From Rhyacichthys aspro (taxonomy: Eukaryota > Chordata > Actinopteri > Gobiiformes > Rhyacichthyidae), in NCBI GenBank assembly GCA_036850595.1, contig CM072148.1:25232930-25296929 (forward strand): a DNA stretch of 64,000 nucleotides, written 5' to 3'. Positions 11,097-21,118 of the stretch are shown here, in pieces. The notes under the pieces were generated by a model. It was given only the letters and a program-made list of their open reading frames with translations. It made no database searches and was not told where the DNA came from. A program made the translations under genes and the position numbers. Numbering within the stretch: position 1 is the first letter of the stretch; each line of letters starts with the position of its first letter.

Positions 11097-12225
11097 ACCA
11101 TTTTTGCTGGAACATGCGACGCCCAAAATTGCACCCCTCATTCAAAATCCTACTTGTCCTAGGGTTTTCATCCAAAAGGCTCCAAATTTGGTCAGAATCA
11201 CCTAGACACGTGGGCCGACAAAATTATCAATTAGTTTTTTTATATCTTAATGGGTGTGGCCATAACAAGCTCCTAACGAGCAGGCCATTTTTGGAAAAAA
11301 AAAATCTAGTGTAACTTTCACATACATTGTTAGATATTGTTGAACCCAATGAAGCGTTTGTACACATTAATGACCTGACCACAATGATATGCAAATGATA
11401 GGGCTATCTTCAAAACTGGCTCTCCAACTGCCCCTACAAAATTATAATGGGAGCCACAAATTTAGTTTGGTCTAGAGACATGAAATTTGGTACACACATC
11501 CCTTATGTCATGCTGAACAAAAAAGCCAATCATAGTGACCCCCTATCTAAAACCGTGTTGCCATGGGAATGCTCGAAACATGTCATTTAAATGAATGGGA
11601 GGCTGAAATTGAACGCTAAATTGAGCTCCTAAACGTAACTGAAACCACACCAAGCTTCACCCAAAATTGAAGACCGTTGAGTAATAATTTTTTTGGTACT
11701 GCCATAGAAATCCATAAAAAGGGCACTCGACAGCGCACCCTGGAAAAGTGGAAATACATTATGCCAATGGGAAGTGAAAGTAAATTTTTTTGTTGTAAAG
11801 TCACGAAATTTGGTACACACATTCCTTATATCAAGCCAAACAAAAAATATTATTATGGCTTTGCCCCCTGACAAACAGGAAGTCCGCCATTTTGGGTGGA
11901 ACATGCAATGCCCAAAATCGCACCACTCATTTAAAATCCTTCTTGTCCTAGGGTTTTTATCCAAAAGGCTCCAAATTTGGTCAGAATCATCTAGACACAT
12001 GAACCAACAAAAATTATCAATTATTTTTTTGATATCTTAATGGGTGTGGTCGTAACGAGCCCCTAACGAGGAAGCCATTTTGGGAAAAAGAAAATCTCTA
12101 ACCTTCACATACATTGTTGGATTTGTTTGGACCCAATGAAGCGTCTGTGCACATTAATGACCTGAACACAATGATATGCAAATGATAAGGCTATCTTCAA
12201 AACTGGCTCTCCTGCACTTTACAGT
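11097..12225. repeat. Dispersed ~0.8-kb repeat, two direct copies
   Basis: Sequence from about 11103 recurs from about 11902 (shared landmarks: CATGCRAYGCCCAAAATYGC, the fragment CCAAATTTGGTCAGAATCA, and TGATATGCAAATGATA near each end). The same family occurs inverted at 14605-16535. No open frame of substance is present, so it is a non-coding repeat family. Confidence 0.8.
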
Positions 12226-12461
12226 ACAAAATTAAGTCTTGCGCAGAACATTTATCCCCGCGGTTTCAAGGTGAGGCGACATGCAGTCTTCCCGAGTAAA
12301 CGTGTCTCCCGTGGTCGCAAGGGATGCGAGGGCCTTTGACGCTGCTTGCGGCTTTAATTAATCTTATTACTTATAAGTATCCAGCAGTTCAGGTAAACAG
12401 GAAGTGGTAAAAATAGGATAATTGAGTCAGGGGTACTTGGCTAAAATAAAAAAGAGAGGAT
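12226..12461. other. No gene seen
   Basis: About 240 bp between the 0.8-kb repeat array and the LTR-like repeat. It has a CG-richer part (12250-12350) and an AT-rich part. I see no coding, repeat or RNA signal. Confidence 0.5.
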
Positions 12462-13549
12462 TGATATCAAGTAAATATGATGTGACTGTTTATGCATGAT
12501 GGAATGTTCCTGGACCTTAGTTCACCATCTTGAGTTGCATATCCTGGCAATGTCAGAGGGTATGTTTTTGTTAAAGGTCCCATATTATGCTAAATCTGAG
12601 CTTTTAACAATGTTCTAACTTCTAACTCTACCTCAAACACATACCCAAAGTTGTGTTTTGTTTCATTCACGCATGTTTGAGTAATTTATTTAGTTTGCGC
12701 TACAGTCCTTTCAACGAGCTGTTTCACACAATGACGTCAATATGTGAGTAAACCACTCCTCTCCAGGAAGTGCTCCTCCACACTCCTCCAGCCCCTCCCT
12801 CCTGCACTGTCAACAAGTGCCGTGCTCTGCAACTCAGACGCACAGAGAAGCATCGCTGCTAGTTCTTTCAATACATTGCACAAAAGCTACCATAGGAGTC
12901 TCCAGGCAGCATACATTCTCAACTTCAGTATGCATTGTATGGCAATTTCCACATGTGCACCTATAAACAGAAGCAGTTAACACGCGCTATGCTACGGGCT
13001 ACACCATAGAAACAGACATAATAAATAGTTTCTCATTTACCAAGCAGAAACTTCTTGTAGAAGCCTTCGAGGTCTTTGTGTTTGCTCTTCTTCGAACTCA
13101 GAGTCAGACTCTGGGTCGAAGATATACGGCTCAGTTACTCTCAAAGCCATTGCTGAAAAAGTTATTACTACGATGTACCGTGTTTACTTCAGTCTGTTTC
13201 CAGCGGCAGCTCGCACAGCTCTAGCGTGACGCCATGAGTGGGCGGAGCCAACACGGGAGAGCTGAACCTTAAAGTGACAGCGCCAAATCAGACTGTTCAC
13301 TTTGGGCTCATGATGAGAGCTCATCCAAACCGCTTGTATAAGATAATTATTGTGTGTTTCATGTTGCAAAATGTGATATGGTAACCTAAACGTATCCAAA
13401 ATACACTGTATAATGTTCAAAATAGTATAATATAGGACCTTTAAGGGCTTTATCCCCATGGTGAGTTTTAAATCTTCGGACAGTGTGTGTCTTAGGGGCC
13501 TTAACCTGAGACAACCACGAGAAAAGCCCCAGTTAACATTTGGATATCA
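12462..13549 (+). mobile_element. 220-bp LTR-like repeat, copy 1 (split by a MITE)
   Basis: Starts TGATATC and ends GATATCA; without the MITE it is about 220 bp long. The second copy is at 40486-40709 in the opposite orientation. Both copies adjoin the same 18-bp minisatellite, here downstream and in the other copy upstream. That arrangement would fit terminal repeats of a non-autonomous LTR-type element with the minisatellite as its interior. No coding capacity. Confidence 0.5.
12571..13444. mobile_element. piggyBac-type MITE with TTAA duplication, copy 1
   Basis: An 866-bp element (12575-13440) with inverted ends AGGTCCCATATTATGCT / AGTATAATATAGGACCT, flanked on both sides by TTAA (12571-12574, 13441-13444). 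The related repeat at 40486-40709 has the same flanks joined by a single TTAA, that is, the empty site. TTAA duplication is the hallmark of piggyBac-type transposition. There is no transposase inside. A second, truncated copy begins at 24732. Confidence 0.88.
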
Positions 13550-13825
13550 CATCTCTAGCTCGTGGTTGTTTAGAGAAGAGTCCCCTTTTTGAAATGTGTC
13601 AATTTGAAGGCTTCCGTAAAGGGGCCCAAAATGTGAAGACAAAGAACTGCTATGACGTTAATGTGAAGCAGATGTGGTCTTGGGGAATATTTAAACTGTT
13701 GTACCATGTTGTTCACGTTTAGAACCCTGCATGTTGGTCTCTGAACCTCTGGAACCAGAATAAATCTGAGTGAACCAATCGATCGACCAGTGTCATTTTT
13801 GGCTGGCTCTCTCTTTGCTTGACTT
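13550..13825. other. Spacer, no gene seen
   Basis: About 275 bp between the LTR-like repeat and the minisatellite. It has short open stretches only and no recognised similarity. Confidence 0.5.
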
Positions 13826-14598
13826 CAGTCCTGAGGCAGAGGTGGGTCTTGAGACAGTGCTGAGTCCTGAGGGAAAGCTGGGTATTGAGGTAGAATTGCC
13901 TCCTGATGCAGTGGTGGGTTCTTAGGCTTTGAGTCCTGATGCAGAGCGTTTTCCTGAAAAGGAGCTGAGTCCTGAAGTAGAGCTGTTTCCTGATGCAGAG
14001 CTGTGTCTGGAAGCAGTGAGTCCAGAGTTCGGGCTGGGTCCTGAAGGAGTTAGTCCAGAGGCAAAGCTGAGTCCTGATGCAGAGCTGGGTCCTTAGGCGG
14101 AGCATTTTCCTGATGCAGAGCTGTGTCCTGAGGATGTGAGTCCTTATGCAGAGCTGGGTCCTTAGGTGGAGCATTGTCCTGAGGCAGCGCTGGATCCTGA
14201 CGCAGTGAGTGCAGAGGCAGAACATGGTCCTGAGGCAGAACATGGTCCTGAGGCAGAGCTCTTTCTTGAAAAGGAGCGGAGTCCTGAAGCAGAGCAGGGG
14301 CCTGAGGCAGAGCTGGGTCCTGAGGCAGCGCTGTTTCCTGAAAAGGAGCTGAGTCCTGAAGCAGAGCAGGGGCCTGAGGCAGAGCAGGGGCCTGACGCAG
14401 AGCAGGGGCCTGAGGCAGAGCTGGGGCCTGAGGCAGTGATTCCTCAGGCAGAGCAGGGTCCTGAGGCAGAGCTGGGTCCTGAGGCACAACAGAATTCTGA
14501 GGCACAGCAGAATTCTGAGGCAGAGCTGGTTCCTGATGCTGAGCTTAGACTTGAGGTAGGGCTGAGTCTTGAGGAAGAGCTGCTTCCTGAGTTTGGAC
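13826..14598 (+). repeat. 18-bp minisatellite (TCCTGAGGCAGAGCTGGG)n
   Basis: Imperfect tandem array, about 770 bp. Because the unit is 18 bp and most variants lack stops, several frames on both strands stay open (for example repeats of GPEAEL on +). I treat these open frames as a by-product of the repeat, not as genes. The same unit makes up 40716-42740 on the opposite strand. Confidence 0.9.
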
Positions 14599-14604
14599 GT
14601 TTAG

Positions 14605-16535
14605 GAGCTCAATTTAGGGTTCAATTTCCGCCTCCCATTCATTTAAATTACATGTTTCGAGCATTCCCACGGCAACGCGGTTTTAGATAGGGGGTCATTG
14701 TGATTTTTGAAATTTGTGCCTCCCATTATAATTTTGTAGGGGGCGCTGGAGAACCCGTGTTGAAGACAGCCCTATCATTTGCATATCATTGTGTTCAGGT
14801 CATTAATGTGCACAAACGCTTCATTGGGTCCAGCCAAATCCAACAATGTATGTGAAAGTTACACAAGATTTTCTTTTTCCAAAAATGGCCTCCTCGTTAG
14901 GGGCTCGTTACGACCACACCCATCGGCGCACGTGTCTAGGTGATTCTGACCAAATATAGAGCCTTTTGGATGAAAAACCCTGGGACAAGTAGTATTTTGA
15001 ATGAGGGGTGCGATTTTGGGCGTTGCATGTTCCTGTTTGTCAAGGGGCAAAGCCATAATAATATTTTTTGTTTGTCTCCATGTAAGGAATGTCTGTACCA
15101 AATTTCGTGACTTTACAGCAAAAAAAAAGGGTGTGCTATTGAGCCTCCTTTTTATGTATTTGTATGCCAGTGGCAACAAAATTATTACTCAACAGTCTTG
15201 AATTTTGGGTGAAGTTTGGTGCGGTTTCAGTTATGTTTAGGAGCTCAATTTAGCGTTCAATTTCCGCCACCCATTCATTTACATTACATGTCTCGAGCAT
15301 TCCCATGGCAACACGGTTGTAGATAGGGGGTCATTGTGATTGGGTTTCTAGACCAAACAAAATTTTTGTCCCACATTATAAATTCATAGGGGGCGCTGGA
15401 GAGCAAGTTTTGAAGATAGCCCTATCATTTGCATATCATTGTGTTAAGGTCATTAATGTGCACAAACGCTTCATTGGGTCCAACCAGATCCAACAATGTT
15501 TGTGAAAGTTACAGGAGATTTTATTTTCCCAAAAATGGCCTCCTCGTTAGGGGCTTGTCACAGCCACACCCATTAAAAAAAACAAAAACTGCCTGACAAT
15601 TTTTGTTGGCTCGTGTGTCTAGATGACTCTGACCAAATTTCGAGCCTTTTGGATGAAAGTCCTAGGAGAAATAAGATTTGAAATGAGGGGTGCGGTTTTG
15701 GGCATCACATGTTCCACCCAAAATAGCAGACTTCCTGTTTGGTTTTGGGTGGGGCCATAATATAATTTTTTTTGGCCTTGACACAGCCTATGTATGTACC
15801 AAGTTGCGTTTGCCTATGTTGGAAAAAATGCACTTTCACTTTCCATAGGCTCAATGTATTTTCCATTTTCCAGGGTGCGCTATTGTGCCCCCTTTTTTTT
15901 ACATTTTAATGGCTCTGCCAAAGAAAAATATTACTCAATGGTCTTGAATTTTGCGTGAAGTTTGGTGCACTTTTTGATACGTTTAAGAACTCAGTTTAGC
16001 GTTCAATTTAGTCTCCCATTCATTTACATTACATATTTCAGGCGTTCCCACGGCAACACAATTGTAGATAGGGGGTCATTGTGATTGGCTTTTTTGTTTG
16101 TCATGAGATAAGGGATGTGTGTACCAAATTTAGTATCTCTACGACAAACTTAATTTTTGGTCCTCATTATAAATTCTTAGGGGGCGCTGGAGAGCCAATT
16201 TTGAAGATAGCCCGATCATTTGCATATCACTGTGTTCAGGTCATTAATGTGCATAAACACTTCATTGGGTTCAACCAAATCCAACAATGTTTGTGAAAGT
16301 TAGAGGAGATTTTATTTTCCCAAAAATGGCCTCCTCGTTAGGGGCTTGTCACAGCCACACCCATTAAAAAAAAAAACAAACTGCCTGACAATTTTTGTTG
16401 GCTCATGTGTCTAGATGATTCTGACCAAATTTGGAGCCTTTTGGATGAAAATCGTAGGAGAAATAAGATTTGGAATGAGGGGTGCGATTTTGGAGGTCGC
16501 ATGTTCCACCCAAAATGGCGTTATAATAGTTAGTT
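14605..16535. repeat. Dispersed ~0.65-0.75-kb repeat, three units, inverted relative to 11097-12225
   Basis: Unit starts are marked by GTTTAGGAGCTCAATTTAG-like sequence at about 14607, 15235 and 15978. Shared internal blocks are the GGGGGCGCTGGAGA segment, TTTGCATATCA...GTGTT...GGTCATTAATGTG, and GGCCTCCTCGTTAGGGGC. It is the reverse complement family of the array at 11097-12225, so the two arrays form a large inverted structure around 12.2-14.6 kb. No coding potential. Confidence 0.8.
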
Positions 16536-16545
16536 ATAGTTATAA

Positions 16546-16630
16546 TAGGCCCTCCCGACCATCACCGGCTCGGGCCTAATAATCCTAACGAAAACAATAG
16601 GCCCTTCCGGCCATCGCCGGCTCGGGCCTA
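16546..16630. repeat. Pair of 33-bp palindromic repeats
   Basis: Two 33-bp units (16546-16578 and 16598-16630), each starting TAGGCCC and ending GGGCCTA, with CCGGC near the centre, so each can fold on itself. They differ from each other at a few bases. They lie in the sequence into which the hAT element inserted. Confidence 0.7.
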
Positions 16631-16963
16631 ACTATATCAAAAATAATAAGAATTGAAGCATATATAGCATGGTAAACACAAATAATGTGATCACTGTTAC
16701 TCAAACATAGTAAGATACAATGTGAACATATTCTGGTGAAAAGATATATGATAGGGGTAGGCCTATGCCAAAAAATCGATTCACATAAGAATCGCGATTC
16801 TCATTTGCTACGATTCAGAATCGATATAAAATGTCACAAAATCGATTTTAAAAAATCAAAAAATCCACTGGCTGTCCGCCTCCATTTTGTAACTGCGCGG
16901 GAAGTCCTGACGTCAGTCGGTTATGGAATGCATGCATGCGTGGAAAGCACCAAAACAACAAAG

Positions 16964-17791
16964 ATGGGGGAAAAGGAGATCCAACCGGCCCCGTCTTCGC
17001 TAAAGGCTAAAATTTGGCGTCATTTCGGATTTTACCGAATGCCCAGAAATACCGAGCTGGACATGACACACACAGTGTGCAAGCATTGCAAAACTAAGAT
17101 CAAGCACTTTGGCAACACAACAACTGCTCGGGCTCATATCACGAGGCATCACCCGGAGGTCAAAGAAACAGAGCAGAGTCAGCCACCAGCTGCAGACCAA
17201 CGCACACTGCAATGCTTCTCGAAGCTCTCTGCCAGCTCCGAGCGGGCAACAAAAATAACTCGGTCTATCGCCTGCTTCATCGCCAAAGACCTACGGCCTT
17301 ACAGTGTGGTGGAGAACAAGGGGTTCACCTGCATGTTGCAGACAGCGGAGCCAAGGTACGCCATACCGTCCCGTAAGTTTTTCACTGGGACAGCTGTGCC
17401 GCAGCTTTACCAAGAGACTAAAAGAAAGGTCGCCAGTGCCCTAACCAAAACGACCAGAGTGGCACTAACATGTGATGCATGGACATCAAGAGCAACCCTG
17501 TCTTTTGTGACATTCACCGCTCACTACATAACTGATACGTGGCTGCTCGAATCCCGTGTTTTGCAAACTCGTGTGATGCACGAGAGCCACACAGCCGTGA
17601 ATGTCAATGCCATGTTTCACTCCATTGCTGATGAATGGGAGCTGACAGTCCCGGATCTGGTGATTGTGACTGATAATGCTGCCTACATGCTTGCCACTAC
17701 ACAAATTGACAACTTGGCACACATTACATGTTTTGCCCATACTCTCAACCTGGCTGCTCAACGAGCTCTGAAGCTGACTACGGTGTCATGA
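16964..17791 (+). pseudogene. hAT transposase, N-terminal part: BED finger and start of catalytic domain
   Basis: Starts at MGEKEIQPAP. Residues ~14-63 form a BED zinc finger (KIWRHFGF, C39-X2-C42, H58, H62/H63) for binding transposon ends. The RNase H-like catalytic domain follows, with LTCDAWTSRA (first Asp), VIVTDNAAYM (second Asp) and CFAHTLNLAAQ. After ALKLTTVS an in-frame TGA interrupts the frame, but the sequence continues in frame as LLGRIRRITGFFHRF up to about 17880, so the stop is a nonsense mutation. The insertion domain and the region with the catalytic Glu are missing. Resembles Ac-like/ZBED-related hAT transposases. Confidence 0.92.
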
Positions 17792-17973
17792 TTACTTGGG
17801 AGGATCAGGCGAATCACTGGTTTCTTCCACCGTTTCCTCACCAAGGAGGACCAGCTGGAAGCCCATGCCAATGTAGTATATATGCTTTTTTTTTTTTAAA
17901 TACCATAAAATGAGGGACTGGTGTGATTATTTTGTACATAATGACTGATATGATTGTTGAATTTTTTCTGTAG

Positions 17974-18411
17974 AGTCATGTGAACTCAGAGGAGACTGAG
18001 GACAAGTCTGAGACACCACAGCCAGACCCAGAAGAAGGCCCTGCTCCAAAAAGAAGGCCCTCTTCACTGATTACGCTACTGGGCAAGACATTTACTGAAG
18101 TCAGTGTTGTCCATAGATCTGCCAGCACCAGAGCTAAAGAGGAGCTGAAGAAGTATCTTGAAGCCCCCCCACTGTCTCTGTCAGAGAACCCCCTCAGGTG
18201 GTGGAGGACCCATGAGACAGCTTTTCCTCTCTTGGCTATACAGGCTAAATGCTACTTGTGTATCCCTGGCACTAGCGTTGCAGCTGAGAGAGTTTTCTCC
18301 ACCGCTGGAGATATAGTGACAGCACAACGAAGCAGTCTCACTCCAGCACATGTAGTTCAGCTTCTTTTTCTACAAAAGAACCTGGATGTTGCACCTGCAA
18401 ATGGACAGTAA
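17974..18411 (+). pseudogene. hAT transposase, C-terminal dimerisation exon
   Basis: Preceded by an acceptor-like tract (TTTTTTCTGTAG). The frame runs SHVNSEETEDKSETP into the hATC dimerisation domain: ENPLRWWRTHETAFPLLA, CIPGTSVAAERVFSTAG and SSLTPAHVVQLLFL, ending NLDVAPANGQ and stop. Acidic/proline linker at the start. The sequence between 17880 and 17974 looks like intron end; the missing middle of the protein indicates an internal deletion. The remnant could not transpose by itself but keeps intact terminal sequences. Confidence 0.9.
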
Positions 18412-19139
18412 TCTTGGACACAGTTTATGTCCAGTTTTCTTTCATGATTTGTTGAAAATCATACAATCAGTTGCACAGTTGTGAATAGTGCTATTGTTGC
18501 AAGAGGGTACTATTTTTTATTTACAAAGAAGCACTTTTATTTTCATAACTTGTTATTCTTTAAGCTACTAACTGAGAAATATTAATGTTTTTCATTTGTG
18601 CAACTGTTGTGTTCCACATGATATTTTTGGTACTGCAACTTTCCTGTGAAATGAAAATGCATCTTTTTCAACTGTACCATTTTTATTATACAGAAGCACT
18701 TTATTTTTGTTCCAACTTATTTTATAGCTAGCTACTTAGAGTAGCAGTTGAGGACCACACACTGTTTTTGGTAAAGGCACTTTCCTCAGAATTTAAAAGG
18801 CAGCATGTTTAACTGCACTATTTTTTTTTAATAAAGAGGCACTTTTATTTTTGTTACTTAAGCAGTATGTGATATTGCTTTTATGTAACAGTTGCAACAA
18901 TTCCATCTAAGCATGGATAAATGTTTACAACTTAATAAATGTGAAAAAAGACTTTAATGTCTCCATTTGTCATTCTGTCTTGCAAAGCAGATGGGAGTAG
19001 ATCATGATCAGAAATCAGATCAGAAATTATAATGAATAAAATCGTTTTGAATCGAAAATCGATTTTAAATCGAATCGTGGCCCCAAAAATCGGAATCGAA
19101 TTGAATCGATAGTAAAAGATTCCCACCCCTAATATATGA

Positions 19140-19440
19140 TGAGGCAAGGTATAATAAGGTTATAACGGTCAATGCAATTTTCACCTCACAACACAAGATG
19201 CATATAAGTCAATCTCAAGAGTTTCACTAATTAAGGAAAATAAAAATTCTTAAGACTAAAAGTGGTGATAAGTTGGCTAAAAGAAACAAAAGACGGAAGT
19301 CACTTAGCCAGCCCGCAATGGACCGTCATACCATCTGACCTCCCCTAAGTAGGCAGATAAGTAGCCTTATAATCACTAAAAGCAAATAAACCATGAAAAC
19401 AGGTGTAGCACTGATGAGGCACTAAATAATAATTAATAAA
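19140..19440. other. No gene seen
   Basis: About 300 bp between the hAT element and the L1 start, continuous with the sequence at 16631-16743 into which the hAT element inserted. AT-rich; no coding or repeat signal recognised. Confidence 0.5.
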
Positions 19441-19565
19441 AATTAGCAAAACTGGCTTCCGGTGACGCCATGTTGAAGACACCAGCGTAGAACATTGCTC
19501 TGTCTGAAAACTTCAAATAACCTAACAAAAAAACATCAACAAGCGGCATACTAGCAGAAATCGAC

Positions 19566-19908
19566 ATGGCAACATCTTTAAGAAGCAAAGGTTCTAACAA
19601 ATCAGATGTTACAATGAACAAAAATGATAGTTTAAAGCAGCTAACTCTTCTTAATCTTTATTCCCCCAATGAGGACTGTCCAAAATTTTTTAAATCAATA
19701 GCATCAATACTAGCGGATAAAGCAGAGGGAATTACTTTGGTTGGTGGAGACTATAATTGTGTAGTGAGATGGTGCTTAGATCGACTCCCAGCAGGAGTGG
19801 GCCCTACATCTAGAAAGTCTGCAACTCTTGGTGCTATGATACAGGAACTGGGTTTAGTAGACATTTGGCGTTATCTACACCCTAGAGAAAAGTATTTCAC
19901 CTTTAAAC
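19566..19908 (+). pseudogene. L1 fused remnant: ORF1 start joined to endonuclease
   Basis: Begins MATSLRSKGSNKSDVTMNKN, which looks like the Lys/Ser-rich start of an L1 ORF1 protein, then after about 20 residues runs directly into endonuclease sequence: LLNLYSPNEDCPKFFKSI, LVGGDYNCV and SRKSATLGAMIQELGLVDIW. VGGDYN is the APE-type D-x-N catalytic motif. The missing ORF1 body and endonuclease start indicate an internal deletion of more than a kilobase. The endonuclease is then cut by the retroposon at about 19909 (after KYFTF). Confidence 0.8.
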
Positions 19909-19927
19909 TAAATACTAAAGCTAAACC

Positions 19928-20449
19928 ATGGAATTGATTAGCTGGTCCCTCAGTGCGATTGACAAGATTTTTTCACCCAGAAGTGGGGCCCCAGGGGAGC
20001 CCACATGTCCTGATGGGACCTTTGCGGCCGGCTACACGATGGACGCATGGCAAAAGTGGCAGGTCATGTGCCTGTCGGTTCTGTCCGTTGAGGACATCGA
20101 GGACGTCTATATAATTGGATTCATGGTAGCAGGGCATCTAATGATTGGCATGGGAGTTGCTCTGGTCTATTGGAAAATCTACAAGGAGGCAGCCAACAAA
20201 GAGTCCAATCGGCTGCCCCAGGAAATTAAAGACCACCTTGGAGAGGAGTGTGACCGACTCTCGGGGATACTGAGGAAAGTGACATTGATCGAGGAACTTT
20301 ATCGTGACATCTTGGCTCGGTCCAACGAGGAAACCAAACGGATGGATTACATCTTGGGTCAGTCCTATGAACTGGTTCGCCAGACTGCGGGCTTGAATAA
20401 GAAACTGCACGAGCTGTCGGAGTCACTCTCCAATCTGAGGGGGCGCTAA
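19928..20449 (+). CDS. 173-aa putative membrane/coiled-coil protein of the retroposon
   Basis: Starts at ATG 19928 (MELISWSLSAIDKIF), stops at TAA 20447-20449, with no internal break. Residues 1-60 are mixed, with two Cys. Residues 61-85 form one strongly hydrophobic segment (YIIGFMVAGHLMIGMGVALV...), a likely membrane helix. Residues ~97-170 are charged and heptad-like (LSGILRKVTLIEELYRDIL, GLNKKLHELSESLSNL), a likely coiled coil. Topology could be single-pass with a cytoplasmic coiled coil. I recognise no family and do not assign a function. The intact frame in otherwise decayed surroundings suggests a young insertion or selection at the source. Confidence 0.6.
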   Translation: MELISWSLSAIDKIFSPRSGAPGEPTCPDGTFAAGYTMDAWQKWQVMCLSVLSVEDIEDVYIIGFMVAGHLMIGMGVALVYWKIYKEAANKESNRLPQEIKDHLGEECDRLSGILRKVTLIEELYRDILARSNEETKRMDYILGQSYELVRQTAGLNKKLHELSESLSNLRGR

Positions 20450-20707
20450 CTGAGGATGACCGGACCGGACTTTGGAGCGAAAGAAATTGTATTTTCGTTC
20501 ATGGCTAAATTGAATTGAATGTTTAATTAATTATTAATTTGGAAAGCCCCAACTATGTTATCCCCTTGTGGAATGTAAGCATGCAGCGGATCCTATCTGC
20601 CCCCCGCCCTGCGCATCTGTGATATCTCTTCAAGGCCAAGCCACTGGCCTCACTGACTCCACATGCAGACACAACAGACCTTCACACTGGCACACAGACC
20701 TTAACCC

Positions 20708-20767
<60 letters not shown>
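20708..20767. repeat. (CA)n microsatellite
   Basis: About 30 CA dinucleotides in the 3' part of the retroposon. Confidence 0.97.
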
Positions 20768-20772
<5 letters not shown>

Positions 20773-21118
20773 TCCCTATCTTAGTGTCGGCCCTCCCTGT
20801 ATTTTCCTGCCTTCTACTATCGCTCCCCCTTCCGCCAGGCCTGGCTTAGCCGCGAGGCAACCCCCTGTAACCCCCATCCACCTGAAAGAACCCATCGCAG
20901 GCCCTGTGATAAATGTGTGATATCCCATTGCTACTTGTTGTTTTTGTTAATGTATGTTTATGCTCTGTACTTGCAACTGAAACTGCAACTTTCATGAAGT
21001 GAAAAGAGTTGGCGCGCGCTACACTGGCGTAGCAGCCTAAGATGCTCTCTCATCTGAAATGGAATTTCTCCTTTTGGAGACAATAAAGTATAATTGAATT
21101 GAATTGAATTGAATTGAA

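Larger units (their letters stand above)
16744..19139 (+). mobile_element. hAT DNA transposon, internally deleted, with 8-bp target duplication
   Basis: The element proper spans 16752-19131. The flanks ATATATGA (16744-16751 and 19132-19139) are a perfect 8-bp duplication, and the ends are TAGGGGTAGG / CCCACCCCTA inverted. The subterminal regions are packed with ATCGAT-containing motifs, as is common for transposase-binding regions of hAT elements. It carries a BED-finger transposase in two exons, with the middle of the catalytic domain missing. 18412-19080 is an AT-rich 3' region without genes. Confidence 0.95.
19909..21118 (+). mobile_element. 1.2-kb ORF-carrying retroposon with (TTGAA)n tail
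   Basis: Interrupts the L1 endonuclease between KYFTF and the SYSRLEMFL region. It has one intact 173-codon frame near its 5' end, a long 3' untranslated part with a (CA)n run, an AATAAA-like motif at 21081-21086 and a terminal run of TTGAA repeats (21091-21118). No RT, transposase or terminal inverted repeats are present. The tail suggests LINE-type target-primed insertion in trans. The family is unknown to me. Confidence 0.7.

Noticed and set aside
13719..14690. Three overlapping open frames (256, 151 and 174 codons) in the shorter 18-bp array
   Set aside because: Same artefact of the repeat period; frames overlap on opposite strands with mirror-image compositions.
20568..20849. 93-codon frame with a Thr/His run downstream of the 173-aa ORF
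   Set aside because: It is created by the (CA)n microsatellite in the 3' UTR.
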